In this document: positions 25,168 through 31,978 of the stretch, in pieces
Numbering within the stretch: the stretch's first letter is position 1
Layout: each line of letters starts with the position of its first letter
Assembly (NCBI GenBank): GCA_002399735.1
Contig: DHEF01000055.1
Span: forward strand, 1 to 34,490
Reading direction: 5' to 3'
Source of the DNA: Chitinophagaceae bacterium UBA4857
GTDB taxonomy: Bacteria; Bacteroidota; Bacteroidia; Chitinophagales; Chitinophagaceae
Length of the DNA stretch: 34,490 nucleotides
Notes under the pieces: generated by a model
Database searches by the model: none
The model's input: only the letters and a program-made list of their open reading frames with translations
What the model was told of the DNA's origin: nothing
Made by a program: the position numbers and the translations under genes

Positions 25168-25535
25168 TAAAATCGCTTTTAATAGTGGGTGTAGGTGGTG
25201 CGTTGGGCACCATGTTACGTTACTTGTGCCAGCGCCTTTTACCGGGTATTTCTGGAAGCGGTTTTCCATGGAATACGTTGATAGTAAATTTAGCAGGTTG
25301 TTTTTTGATAGGATTACTTTGGGGCTGGACAACAAAAACAGTTAGCAGTACAGAACAAATAAAACTATTTGCAATTACCGGACTATGCGGCGGTTTTACC
25401 ACCTTCTCGGCTTTTTCGGTAGAAACATTGCAGTTGGTAAAGAATGATAAATTATTATGGGCCCTGGCCTATATTTCCATAAGCGTTGTAATAGGCGTTT
25501 TACTTACTTTTTCAGGATACAAAATCACTCAATAA
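25164..25535 (+). CDS. crcB: Fluoride ion exporter CrcB/Fluc
   Basis: A 123-residue channel subunit of the Fluc family, which forms antiparallel dimers in the inner membrane and lets F- leave the cell. Four hydrophobic helices are evident. Family motifs are GGALGTMLRY (11-20), NTLIVNLAGCFLIG (37-50, including the conserved Asn42) and GLCGGFTTFSAF (73-84) with the phenylalanine box that lines the pore. It overlaps the preceding lipoprotein gene by 4 nt and is followed after 7 nt by the pyrophosphatase gene. Only one copy is seen, so the subunit should be a homodimer. No fluoride riboswitch is recognisable upstream of the operon. Confidence 0.95.
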   Translation: MIKSLLIVGVGGALGTMLRYLCQRLLPGISGSGFPWNTLIVNLAGCFLIGLLWGWTTKTVSSTEQIKLFAITGLCGGFTTFSAFSVETLQLVKNDKLLWALAYISISVVIGVLLTFSGYKITQ

Positions 25536-25542
25536 ATTGAAT

Positions 25543-26085
25543 ATGTTAAATGTAAATCACCCCTGGCATGGGGCACATTTTGGCGAAGAAGCACCGATAG
25601 TTGTTACCGGTTTAATAGAAATTCCACAAGGATCACGCTCAAAATACGAAGTAGATAAAGATACAGGATTATTAAAATTGGACAGGGTTATTTATTCATC
25701 CTTCCACTACCCTGCTAACTATGGTTTTATACCTCAAACATTAGGGCATGATGGTGACCCGCTGGATATATTGGTTTTATGTTCACAATCCATTCAATCG
25801 CTTTGTTTGGTAGACGCTAAAGTAATAGGCAATATGCAAATGATTGATAATGGTGAATTAGATGATAAAATTATTGCGGTAGCAGCAAAAGATCCATCAG
25901 TAAACCATTACAATGATATTGACGAATTGCCACAACACTTTTTACTGGAATTAAGAAACTTTTTTGAGCAGTATAAAGTATTAGAGCAAAAGAAAGTTGA
26001 AATTGATAATTTTCAGGATAAGGCTACAGCTCACACTATTATTAATGATGCTATTGCATATTACAAAGAGACTTTTAAGAAATAA
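25543..26085 (+). CDS. ppa: Inorganic pyrophosphatase, family I
   Basis: Hydrolyses pyrophosphate from biosynthetic reactions to phosphate in the cytosol. With the ATG at 25543 it has 180 residues, normal for a bacterial family I enzyme. The signature DGDPLDILVL (70-79) contains the metal-binding Asp70, Asp72 and Asp75. Glu26 (IEIPQGSRSKYE, with Lys34) and the FHYPANYGFIPQT block are also present. The frame can be read from a TTG at 25537. I choose the ATG. It is the last gene of the operon that contains crcB. Family I enzymes are classically inhibited by fluoride, so the pairing makes biochemical sense. Confidence 0.95.
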   Translation: MLNVNHPWHGAHFGEEAPIVVTGLIEIPQGSRSKYEVDKDTGLLKLDRVIYSSFHYPANYGFIPQTLGHDGDPLDILVLCSQSIQSLCLVDAKVIGNMQMIDNGELDDKIIAVAAKDPSVNHYNDIDELPQHFLLELRNFFEQYKVLEQKKVEIDNFQDKATAHTIINDAIAYYKETFKK

Positions 26086-26147
26086 TTACATCATTTTTTT
26101 TTATTACTTTGTTCCTGTTGCTTATGTTTATATAAAATAATGCCGCC

Positions 26148-26789
26148 ATGATTAAATATTTACTTTTTACATTTTGCAGTATTATTCTTGGTATAAACAT
26201 AAGCAACGGACAAAATAGCCTGGGTTATATGGCAGGCAAATATTTTCGATCTAATCCGTATACCGGCGATTTTAATTCTTTTATAAATCATTTATTAAAT
26301 GATCCTACTTTAAAAAATAAGCAGGAAGTAAAAAAAACGGATACTACACTTTATTCTTTTTCCGGCACCTACACTACACACCAACCATTTGGCTTTAAAT
26401 CTAATAAAGTAAATATTGCATTGTGGGAGACAAGTGTGCCACTTAGCGATACACTTTCACTACAGGACACCATAATAAATTACATGGTATCGGCCTACTT
26501 ACCTAATACTACAGCCAACCAAAAAATTATAAAAAAAGAGCTTACGCATCTTCTTAATCGCAATAAACGCTACTTTTCATCTTCCAGCCATTTGAATTTG
26601 ACGGACGATAAGAAGCAACCTAACGGTGAAGGTTATAATATGTTTATACTCATGCACGCCATGGCTCCTGTTTCAATTGCATGGCAAATAGATGAAGATA
26701 CCAAAGAACTTGGTATGCATTTACTTTTTAGAATAAGCAATAGCAGCAATAAATCTGAAACACCGCTTCCTTTGTTTCCCAGCTTTTAA
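26148..26789 (+). CDS. Exported protein of unknown function
   Basis: I recognise no family. The 213-residue product has a signal peptide (MIKYLLFTFCSIILGINISNG before Q) and a polar mature part with scattered aromatic residues: YMAGKYFRSNPYTGDF, FSGTYTTHQPFGFKSNKVNIALWETSV, then a Ser-rich RYFSSSSHLNLTD and a hydrophobic NMFILMHAMAPVSIAWQI near the end. There is no lipobox and no obvious catalytic motif. The start is supported by the signal peptide directly after the ATG. It stands 62 nt after ppa and 95 nt before dnaG. Co-transcription with ppa is possible, since I see no terminator between them. Confidence 0.65.
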   Translation: MIKYLLFTFCSIILGINISNGQNSLGYMAGKYFRSNPYTGDFNSFINHLLNDPTLKNKQEVKKTDTTLYSFSGTYTTHQPFGFKSNKVNIALWETSVPLSDTLSLQDTIINYMVSAYLPNTTANQKIIKKELTHLLNRNKRYFSSSSHLNLTDDKKQPNGEGYNMFILMHAMAPVSIAWQIDEDTKELGMHLLFRISNSSNKSETPLPLFPSF

Positions 26790-26865
26790 GCCTTATCCTC
26801 CGGTAGTCATTATTTTATAGTAACTATAATAACCTTTATTATTTTACTATCTCCTGAAGCCGTGG

Positions 26866-26873
26866 TATATTTG
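26866..26873 (+). promoter_or_regulatory. -7 promoter element upstream of dnaG
   Basis: TATATTTG then CC is a full TAnnTTTG match, 11 nt before the ATG at 26885. It predicts a very short leader. Confidence 0.55.
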
Positions 26874-26884
26874 CCGTTCGCAAA

Positions 26885-28918
26885 ATGATTACTCAAAATA
26901 CCATACAACAAATTCTCGACCGTCTGGATATAATAGACGTTGTAGGCGATTTTGTAAAATTGAAAAAAAGAGGTACCAACTATATTGGTAACTGCCCTTT
27001 TCATAACGAAAAAACGCCTTCTTTTACGGTTTCGCCCAGTAAAGAAATTTATAAGTGTTTTGGTTGTGGCAAAAGTGGCAACACCATCAGTTTTGTGATG
27101 GAACATGAAAAGTATAGTTATATTGATGCGCTGAAATGGTTGGCAAAAAAATATAGTATTGAGGTTGAAGAAACCTATGTTAGTGATGAACAAAGACAAC
27201 AATACCAAACAGCAGATAGCTTATACATTATAAACCAGTTTGCACAGCAATTTTTTGCTAAGTCGCTTTGGGAAACCGAAGAGGGCCAGGACATTGCATT
27301 AAGTTATTTTAAAGAACGTGGTTTTAGAGAAGAAATAATTAAAAAATTCCAGTTAGGGTACTCACCCGAAAAATCTGATGCTTTTGCTAAAGAAGCAATG
27401 GCTAAACAGTATAATCCTGAGCTATTGGTTAAAAGTGGATTGGTCGTAAATCGTAATGATCAATTATTAGATAACTATCGTGGCAGGGTTATTTTTCCTA
27501 TACATAATTCAAGTGGTAAGGTAACCGGTTTTGGTGCCCGTATTTTAAAAACAAACGATAGAGCACCCAAATACATCAATACACCGGAGAATGAAATTTA
27601 CATAAAAAGTAAAATTTTATATGGCTCCTATTTTGCCCGTACCGCTATTGATAAAGCCGATGAATGTTTATTGGTAGAAGGTTATACCGATGTTGTTTCC
27701 TTACACCAGGCGGGTATTGAAAATGTAGTTGCATCCGGCGGTACGTCGTTAACAGTTGATCAGTTAAGGCTTATAAGAAAATATACCAACAACCTTACTA
27801 TTATTTATGACGGTGACGGTGCCGGTGTAAAAGCCGCCATGCGTGGGCTGGACATGGCTTTAGAAGAAGGCCTGAATGTAAAGCTGGTACTTATTCCCGA
27901 TAAAGAAGATCCGGATAGCTATGTAAATAAAATTGGCGCTGCGGCCTTTCAGGATTTTGTAAAGACGGAGAAAAAAGATGTTATTCTTTTTCAACTGGAA
28001 GTGGCCATGAAAGATGCCGGTAATGATGCCGCACAAAAATCTACCTTGGTTAATCGTATGGCCGAAACCATTTCAAAGATTAACAAGGCCGAAGATTTTA
28101 CCAAACAGCAGGATTATATCAGGCAGGTATCTGAAATACTTAAGATAGATGAAGCCGGCTTAACCGCATTGGTTAATCAATTTATACGGGATAAGATTGC
28201 CGCTATGGAAAAACGGCAGGCAGGCGTAAGTGAACAGGAAAAAGCAGATAACGTACGTAAAGCCGAAGAAAGCGAATTTCATGATGCTACTTATAATTTA
28301 CTATTTAAAGATGATTTACAGGAGCGTGAAATAGCCAGAATTTTATTGGAGTATGGGCTTAAACCTTTTGACGAAAACCGTTTGGTGGCCGAATACCTGT
28401 TTGACGAAATGGTAGATGATAGTTTGATGGATAATATGGATGTGTTGAAAATGATAAAAATATTTAAAGATGCATTTGCCGTTAACACAAACCTTCCCGA
28501 TAAAAATTTTTTCATTTACAATGAGGACCAAGTAATCAGTACGCTGGCCGTATCGCTGTTAAATTTTCCTTACGAAGAAAGCGGACGTTGGCGCAAAACC
28601 GCCGCACTCTCCACCGGTTATCAGCAATCTTTGTTTAAACAATCGTACGAAGATTTTATGCGTGTAATGAGCCAGGGTAATGAAGATGCCTTGGAAAAGT
28701 TTTCTAAAATTGATGAAGACAAAACCAATGATGCCGTAATATCAGCTATAAAATATTTACGCCTGCGTAAAATTAAACGCATGATTAGTGACAATCAGAT
28801 TGACATGGAAAAGCCCCATACTGCTGAAGAATTAATTGTACTAGCCAGTACCCACAGCTATTTAAAAAACGAGGAAATTTTGATTACTAAAGAACTCGGA
28901 ACCGTTATCTTACGTTAA
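26885..28918 (+). CDS. dnaG: DNA primase
   Basis: Synthesises the RNA primers for replication at the fork, in partnership with the DnaB helicase. The 677-residue protein begins with a CHC2 zinc-binding domain (Cys37, His40, Cys58 and Cys61 in NCPFHNEKTPSF and YKCFGCGKSGN). The RNA polymerase domain follows, with its basic region GRVIFPIHNSSGKVTGFGAR. The TOPRIM motifs are LLVEGYTDV (Glu265) and YDGDGAG (Asp309, Asp311), with DKEDPDSYV as the third acidic motif. The C-terminal helicase-binding part is helical and diverged, as usual in Bacteroidota. It is not in the rpsU-dnaG-rpoD arrangement known from proteobacteria. No terminator other than the family B element lies downstream. Confidence 0.97.
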   Translation: MITQNTIQQILDRLDIIDVVGDFVKLKKRGTNYIGNCPFHNEKTPSFTVSPSKEIYKCFGCGKSGNTISFVMEHEKYSYIDALKWLAKKYSIEVEETYVSDEQRQQYQTADSLYIINQFAQQFFAKSLWETEEGQDIALSYFKERGFREEIIKKFQLGYSPEKSDAFAKEAMAKQYNPELLVKSGLVVNRNDQLLDNYRGRVIFPIHNSSGKVTGFGARILKTNDRAPKYINTPENEIYIKSKILYGSYFARTAIDKADECLLVEGYTDVVSLHQAGIENVVASGGTSLTVDQLRLIRKYTNNLTIIYDGDGAGVKAAMRGLDMALEEGLNVKLVLIPDKEDPDSYVNKIGAAAFQDFVKTEKKDVILFQLEVAMKDAGNDAAQKSTLVNRMAETISKINKAEDFTKQQDYIRQVSEILKIDEAGLTALVNQFIRDKIAAMEKRQAGVSEQEKADNVRKAEESEFHDATYNLLFKDDLQEREIARILLEYGLKPFDENRLVAEYLFDEMVDDSLMDNMDVLKMIKIFKDAFAVNTNLPDKNFFIYNEDQVISTLAVSLLNFPYEESGRWRKTAALSTGYQQSLFKQSYEDFMRVMSQGNEDALEKFSKIDEDKTNDAVISAIKYLRLRKIKRMISDNQIDMEKPHTAEELIVLASTHSYLKNEEILITKELGTVILR

Positions 28919-28945
28919 TTGCAGTCGAAAATTCAATTATTTTTT

Positions 28946-29241
28946 TTTTGAGCCCATCGTCCCTCCCTTGATTGAACGGCTGTTGCGTCGCGCTCTTGTG
29001 CACCTCTAACTTTACTCACCATTGTGCAAGGTGCACTCCGACTCTTAGGCAGTACTGCATTAATTCTATTGGCCAAAATGCAGTACTCAGTATTTTAATC
29101 GGAGTGTCGGTAATTCTATTCATCAATATTACAGTACTCCGCACTTATTAAAACGACCTTTGTATAACATAATGCTGATAAGCGAACATAAAGCAGAACG
29201 GAGCGTCGCAACACTAGCCCAATCAAGGTACAAAAGCCGGT
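28946..29241. repeat. Family B dispersed hairpin element, copy B2
   Basis: Fills most of the 370-bp gap between the convergent dnaG and glycerophosphodiesterase genes. The arms at 28966-28991 and 29203-29228 are inverted repeats with CCTTGATTG ends and the GTTGCG[T/A]CGC core. The centre has two nested perfect hairpins: CACTCCGA (29034-29041) with TCGGAGTG (29099-29106), and AGTACTGCATT (29051-29061) with AATGCAGTACT (29077-29087). A direct repeat, TAATTCTATT, occurs at 29061 and 29111. CAGTACTCAGTATTTTAATC (29081-29100) recurs in copy B3. It contains no ORF and may serve as the terminator for both genes. Confidence 0.75.
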
Positions 29242-29288
29242 CAACCAAATAATAAATGTATCCGTATATAATTTTCTTCGTCTTTTAA

Positions 29289-30098
29289 CTATTTCTTTAA
29301 CTGGTGTAACTTTTCCCTTTGAAAAAGTAATTCAGGCTCGTTGGTTGTAATCATATCAAAGCCCTCGTTTAACAACCAGTCCATGTCTTCTATGCTGTTT
29401 ACTGTCCAGGCATTTAATACAATACCTAAATCTTTGGCTTCTTTAATCCAATGCGGGTTTTTCTTAAATACACTGTAATGATAATCGGCACCTTCTATAC
29501 CGGCATCTTTTAATTCTTTCGGCGATTTTTCGCCATTCAAATACTGTGTAGGAGCATTTTTTTCGAGGCTTTTTATAGTAAGTAACACATCAAAGTCAAA
29601 ACTTATATAGGTGATCCAATTACCAACCTTTAATTCGTTTACCAGCGCTAGAACCTGTTTGGTTGTTTCAACCGCACGGGCTTTGCTTATATTGGATGGT
29701 TTTATTTCTAATACCAACCTTGTATGGTTTTGCTGCATTCCGGTCAATAAATAATTTCTTAAGGTAGGTAAGCTTTCTCCATTGGGTAATTGTTTTACAG
29801 TAAGCTCGGCATATGCACTACGCTCAATGTCTTTACCATAAAAAGTATGATCGTGGTTTACCACCAGAGAATCATCAGCAGTACGGTGTACATCAAACTC
29901 CGCCCCTGCACAGTGTAACTTTATAGCTTGCTGTAAAGCAGCAATAGAATTTTCAGGAAGTTTATTGGTTTTAAATGCGCCCCTGTGAGCTACCACTTTA
30001 TTATTAGCAAAAGACATATTACCACGGGTTATTTTTTTTGAAGACTGACACGATGTTACAAAAACAAGTGCAAAAACAGCTAAACTAAACAAACGCAT
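29289..30098 (-). CDS. Glycerophosphodiester phosphodiesterase lipoprotein
   Basis: Hydrolyses glycerophosphodiesters (products of phospholipid breakdown) to glycerol 3-phosphate and an alcohol, probably in the periplasm. The 269-residue protein has a type II signal peptide with lipobox VTSC (Cys17). The catalytic GDPD residues are in place: His38-Arg39 in VVAHRGAF, the PENS box (48-51), Glu67 and Asp69 in GAEFDVHRT, and His82 in VNHDHT. The C-terminal block LNAWTVNSIEDMDWLLNEGFDMITTNEPELL is the usual end of the barrel. No glycerol 3-phosphate transporter is adjacent. It is divergent from the GbsR/MarR-type regulator, which might control it. Confidence 0.92.
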   Translation of the reverse strand: MRLFSLAVFALVFVTSCQSSKKITRGNMSFANNKVVAHRGAFKTNKLPENSIAALQQAIKLHCAGAEFDVHRTADDSLVVNHDHTFYGKDIERSAYAELTVKQLPNGESLPTLRNYLLTGMQQNHTRLVLEIKPSNISKARAVETTKQVLALVNELKVGNWITYISFDFDVLLTIKSLEKNAPTQYLNGEKSPKELKDAGIEGADYHYSVFKKNPHWIKEAKDLGIVLNAWTVNSIEDMDWLLNEGFDMITTNEPELLFQREKLHQLKK

Positions 30099-30194
30099 AC
30101 CTGAAAATTTTATACAAAAGTAATTGGTTTATAAAAGTTACACTTCGTATTTACAAAATGTAATAGTATAGTAACAACCGTATTTTCAAAATGT

Positions 30195-30226
30195 TTTGAA
30201 AGTACAAAATTTTAAAAGTAGCTTCG
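30195..30226 (+). promoter_or_regulatory. Promoter of the GbsR/MarR-type gene
   Basis: A -33 TTTG (30195-30198) is separated by 20 nt from TAGCTTCG (30219-30226), one mismatch to TAnnTTTG. This is the Bacteroidota spacing. The -7 box ends 4 nt before the ATG at 30231. Confidence 0.55.
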
Positions 30227-30230
30227 TAAT

Positions 30231-30737
30231 ATGAAATTAAGTGAAGCTAAACACCAGTTTATAAGTAGTTGGGGAGCCTATGGCTCCAATTGGGGTATTA
30301 ACCGTACTATGGCACAAATACACGCTTTGTTACTCATTAGCCCTATGCCTATTACGCAGGACGATATTATGGAAGAGCTGAATGTAAGTCGTGGCAATGT
30401 GAATATGAATATCAGGGAACTTATTAACTGGGGCTTGGTGCAACGTGTTATAGTACCCGGAGAACGTAAAGAATTTTTTTCGGCAGAAAAGGATATTTGG
30501 CGTGTGGTAACACAAATTATGAAAGAAAGAAAGAAAAGAGAGTTGGAACCCATGCTTAAATTAATGGATACACTGGAAGCTGTGGAAGGTGATAAAAAGG
30601 ATAAACACGTAAAAGCTTTTGTTGATACTGTTTCGAATATTAAAAAAACAGGCAGACATGCCGATAAAATGTTAGATACTTTAATTAGAGCGGAGGAAAG
30701 CTGGTTTATAAGTGCCCTAACCAAAATAATAAAATAA
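30231..30737 (+). CDS. GbsR/MarR family transcriptional regulator
   Basis: A 168-residue DNA-binding protein with a winged helix-turn-helix: ALLLISPMPITQDDIMEELNVSRGNVNMNIRELINWGLVQRV (about 32-73) followed by the wing VPGERKEFFSAEK. The C-terminal helices (about 90-168, EPMLKLMDTLEAV, HADKMLDTLIRAEESWF) should provide the dimer interface. The layout is that of the GbsR branch of MarR proteins rather than classical MarR. The ligand and targets are unknown. The divergent glycerophosphodiesterase and the gene itself are the nearest candidates. The downstream CoA-binding gene has its own promoter. Confidence 0.9.
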   Translation: MKLSEAKHQFISSWGAYGSNWGINRTMAQIHALLLISPMPITQDDIMEELNVSRGNVNMNIRELINWGLVQRVIVPGERKEFFSAEKDIWRVVTQIMKERKKRELEPMLKLMDTLEAVEGDKKDKHVKAFVDTVSNIKKTGRHADKMLDTLIRAEESWFISALTKIIK

Positions 30738-30822
30738 TTGTTTGTTGTACGGCATTGTATTTGTCATTATATAAAGTGTAAAGTTATTTTGTAATAAGAG
30801 TGTGAGATACAAGTGACATAAT

Positions 30823-30852
30823 TTTGTATAACCCGGTTTTAAAGCAGTTTTG
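30823..30852 (+). promoter_or_regulatory. Promoter of the CoA-binding protein gene
   Basis: TTTG (30823-30826) is separated by 18 nt from CAGTTTTG (30845-30852), followed by CA. This is near the TTTG-N19-TAnnTTTG consensus with one mismatch in the -7 box. The leader would be about 30 nt. Confidence 0.5.
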
Positions 30853-30888
30853 CATAACAAACAGGCTCTCATAAAATAATTATAACTT

Positions 30889-31257
30889 ATGAAAGATTTA
30901 AAAAAAACACTGGTTATTGGTGCATCTGACAATTCATCAAGGTATAGTTATTTAGCAATAAATAAATTAAAGAAATACGACCATAATGTAGTGGCTATCG
31001 GACGTAAAGAAGGTACCGTTGCAGGCATAAATATTACAACAGAAATGGAACCTTTTGAGGCTATTGATACCGTAACATTATATATTAACCCTACCCTTCA
31101 GCCTGCGTATTATAACTATATAATTTCTTTAAAGCCACGTAGAATAATTTTTAATCCCGGTACGGAAAATAACGAGCTGAAACAACTGGCGAACGAAAAC
31201 GGTATTATCGCACTTGAGGCCTGTACCTTAGTAATGCTAAGTACAAACCAATATTAA
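30889..31257 (+). CDS. CoA-binding (CoA_binding_2) domain protein
   Basis: A 122-residue single-domain protein with a Rossmann-like fold. The N-terminal TLVIGASDNSSRYSYLAINKL is the nucleotide-binding loop of the YccU-type CoA-binding family. HNVVAIGRKEGTVAG and the closing RRIIFNPGTENNELKQLANENGIIALEACTLVMLS are also typical. The NPGTEN segment is the family signature and the Cys in EACTLVML corresponds to the conserved C-terminal cysteine. Stand-alone members bind CoA or form mixed disulfides, and their role is not settled. Cytosolic; single gene with its own promoter. Confidence 0.9.
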   Translation: MKDLKKTLVIGASDNSSRYSYLAINKLKKYDHNVVAIGRKEGTVAGINITTEMEPFEAIDTVTLYINPTLQPAYYNYIISLKPRRIIFNPGTENNELKQLANENGIIALEACTLVMLSTNQY

Positions 31258-31437
31258 GCGTATTTCACCTGTTAATGATTGAGGAGTTTTACGATTAACT
31301 TCAAAGTATTACCACCCCATTTTACATAAAACCGATTAAGTAAGGCCAATTTATCTATTGGTTTGATGGAACTTGCACTTGTTCCCAAAAGGAACTGTTC
31401 TGGAAAACCTATTTGATAAACCGAAAAACTGATCCCA

Positions 31438-31917
31438 ATGTCTTATCTTAAAACCACTTTCATAGTGCTTGCGCTGTGCTGCGTTGGTATAACATCCAAT
31501 GCTCAGGACAACAAAGAGTTTGTACCTGTAAACGAACCGGACGTAAATAGACCAAAATTATTTAACGCACTTCCTTCGCAAATTCCGGTATCTATTTCAA
31601 GTATTAATACGGCCGAACGCAGATCTAAAAGCGGTACAATACAACTTGTTGCCGGTAAAAAAATGCCTGTAACTTTTAACGGTACTGTTATTTCTACTAC
31701 ATCTAAGTACGACGGTGCTATTGAGACTACTATTGTTAAGCTTGCCGATTACGAAGGTGCAACGCTCACACTATCTACCTTAACTGATAAAGAAGGAAAT
31801 AAAACCTACACGGGCCGTATCATTAGTATGACTCACGGCGATGTATACGAATTACAAAAGATTAATGAAGAATACCAATTTGTAAAAAAAGACTTTAACC
31901 TTTTTGTACATGAATAA
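31438..31917 (+). CDS. Small secreted protein upstream of a T9SS metalloprotease
   Basis: I recognise no assigned family. The 159-residue product has a signal peptide (MSYLKTTFIVLALCCVGITSNA before Q), a Pro/Asn-rich stretch, then a strand-rich region: GTIQLVAGKKMPVTFNGTVIS, ETTIVKLADYEGATLTLSTL, NKTYTGRIISMTHGDVYELQKINEEYQFVKKDF. That region resembles the N-terminal pro-region seen before the catalytic domain in many secreted metzincin proteases (repeated strands with G-x-I...G-x-x-Y-E-L...Y). It lies 61 nt before such a protease gene that lacks a long pro-region of its own. A role as a detached pro-domain, chaperone or inhibitor is inference. The 180-nt gap upstream holds a small hairpin (GTTCC/GGAAC, 31381-31395). 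Confidence 0.7.
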   Translation: MSYLKTTFIVLALCCVGITSNAQDNKEFVPVNEPDVNRPKLFNALPSQIPVSISSINTAERRSKSGTIQLVAGKKMPVTFNGTVISTTSKYDGAIETTIVKLADYEGATLTLSTLTDKEGNKTYTGRIISMTHGDVYELQKINEEYQFVKKDFNLFVHE

Positions 31918-31978
31918 ATAGACCTCCTGCAGTTTTCTACTGCTTTTAGAATTGAATCCCAATATAAAATCCTCTGTT

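Noticed and set aside
26810..27208. A 132-codon minus-strand frame at the dnaG start
   Set aside because: It covers the antisense of the dnaG zinc-binding domain and shows no recognisable family feature.
30278..30724. A 148-codon minus-strand frame
   Set aside because: Antisense to the GbsR/MarR-type gene, whose winged-helix motif is clear. The frame stays open by chance.
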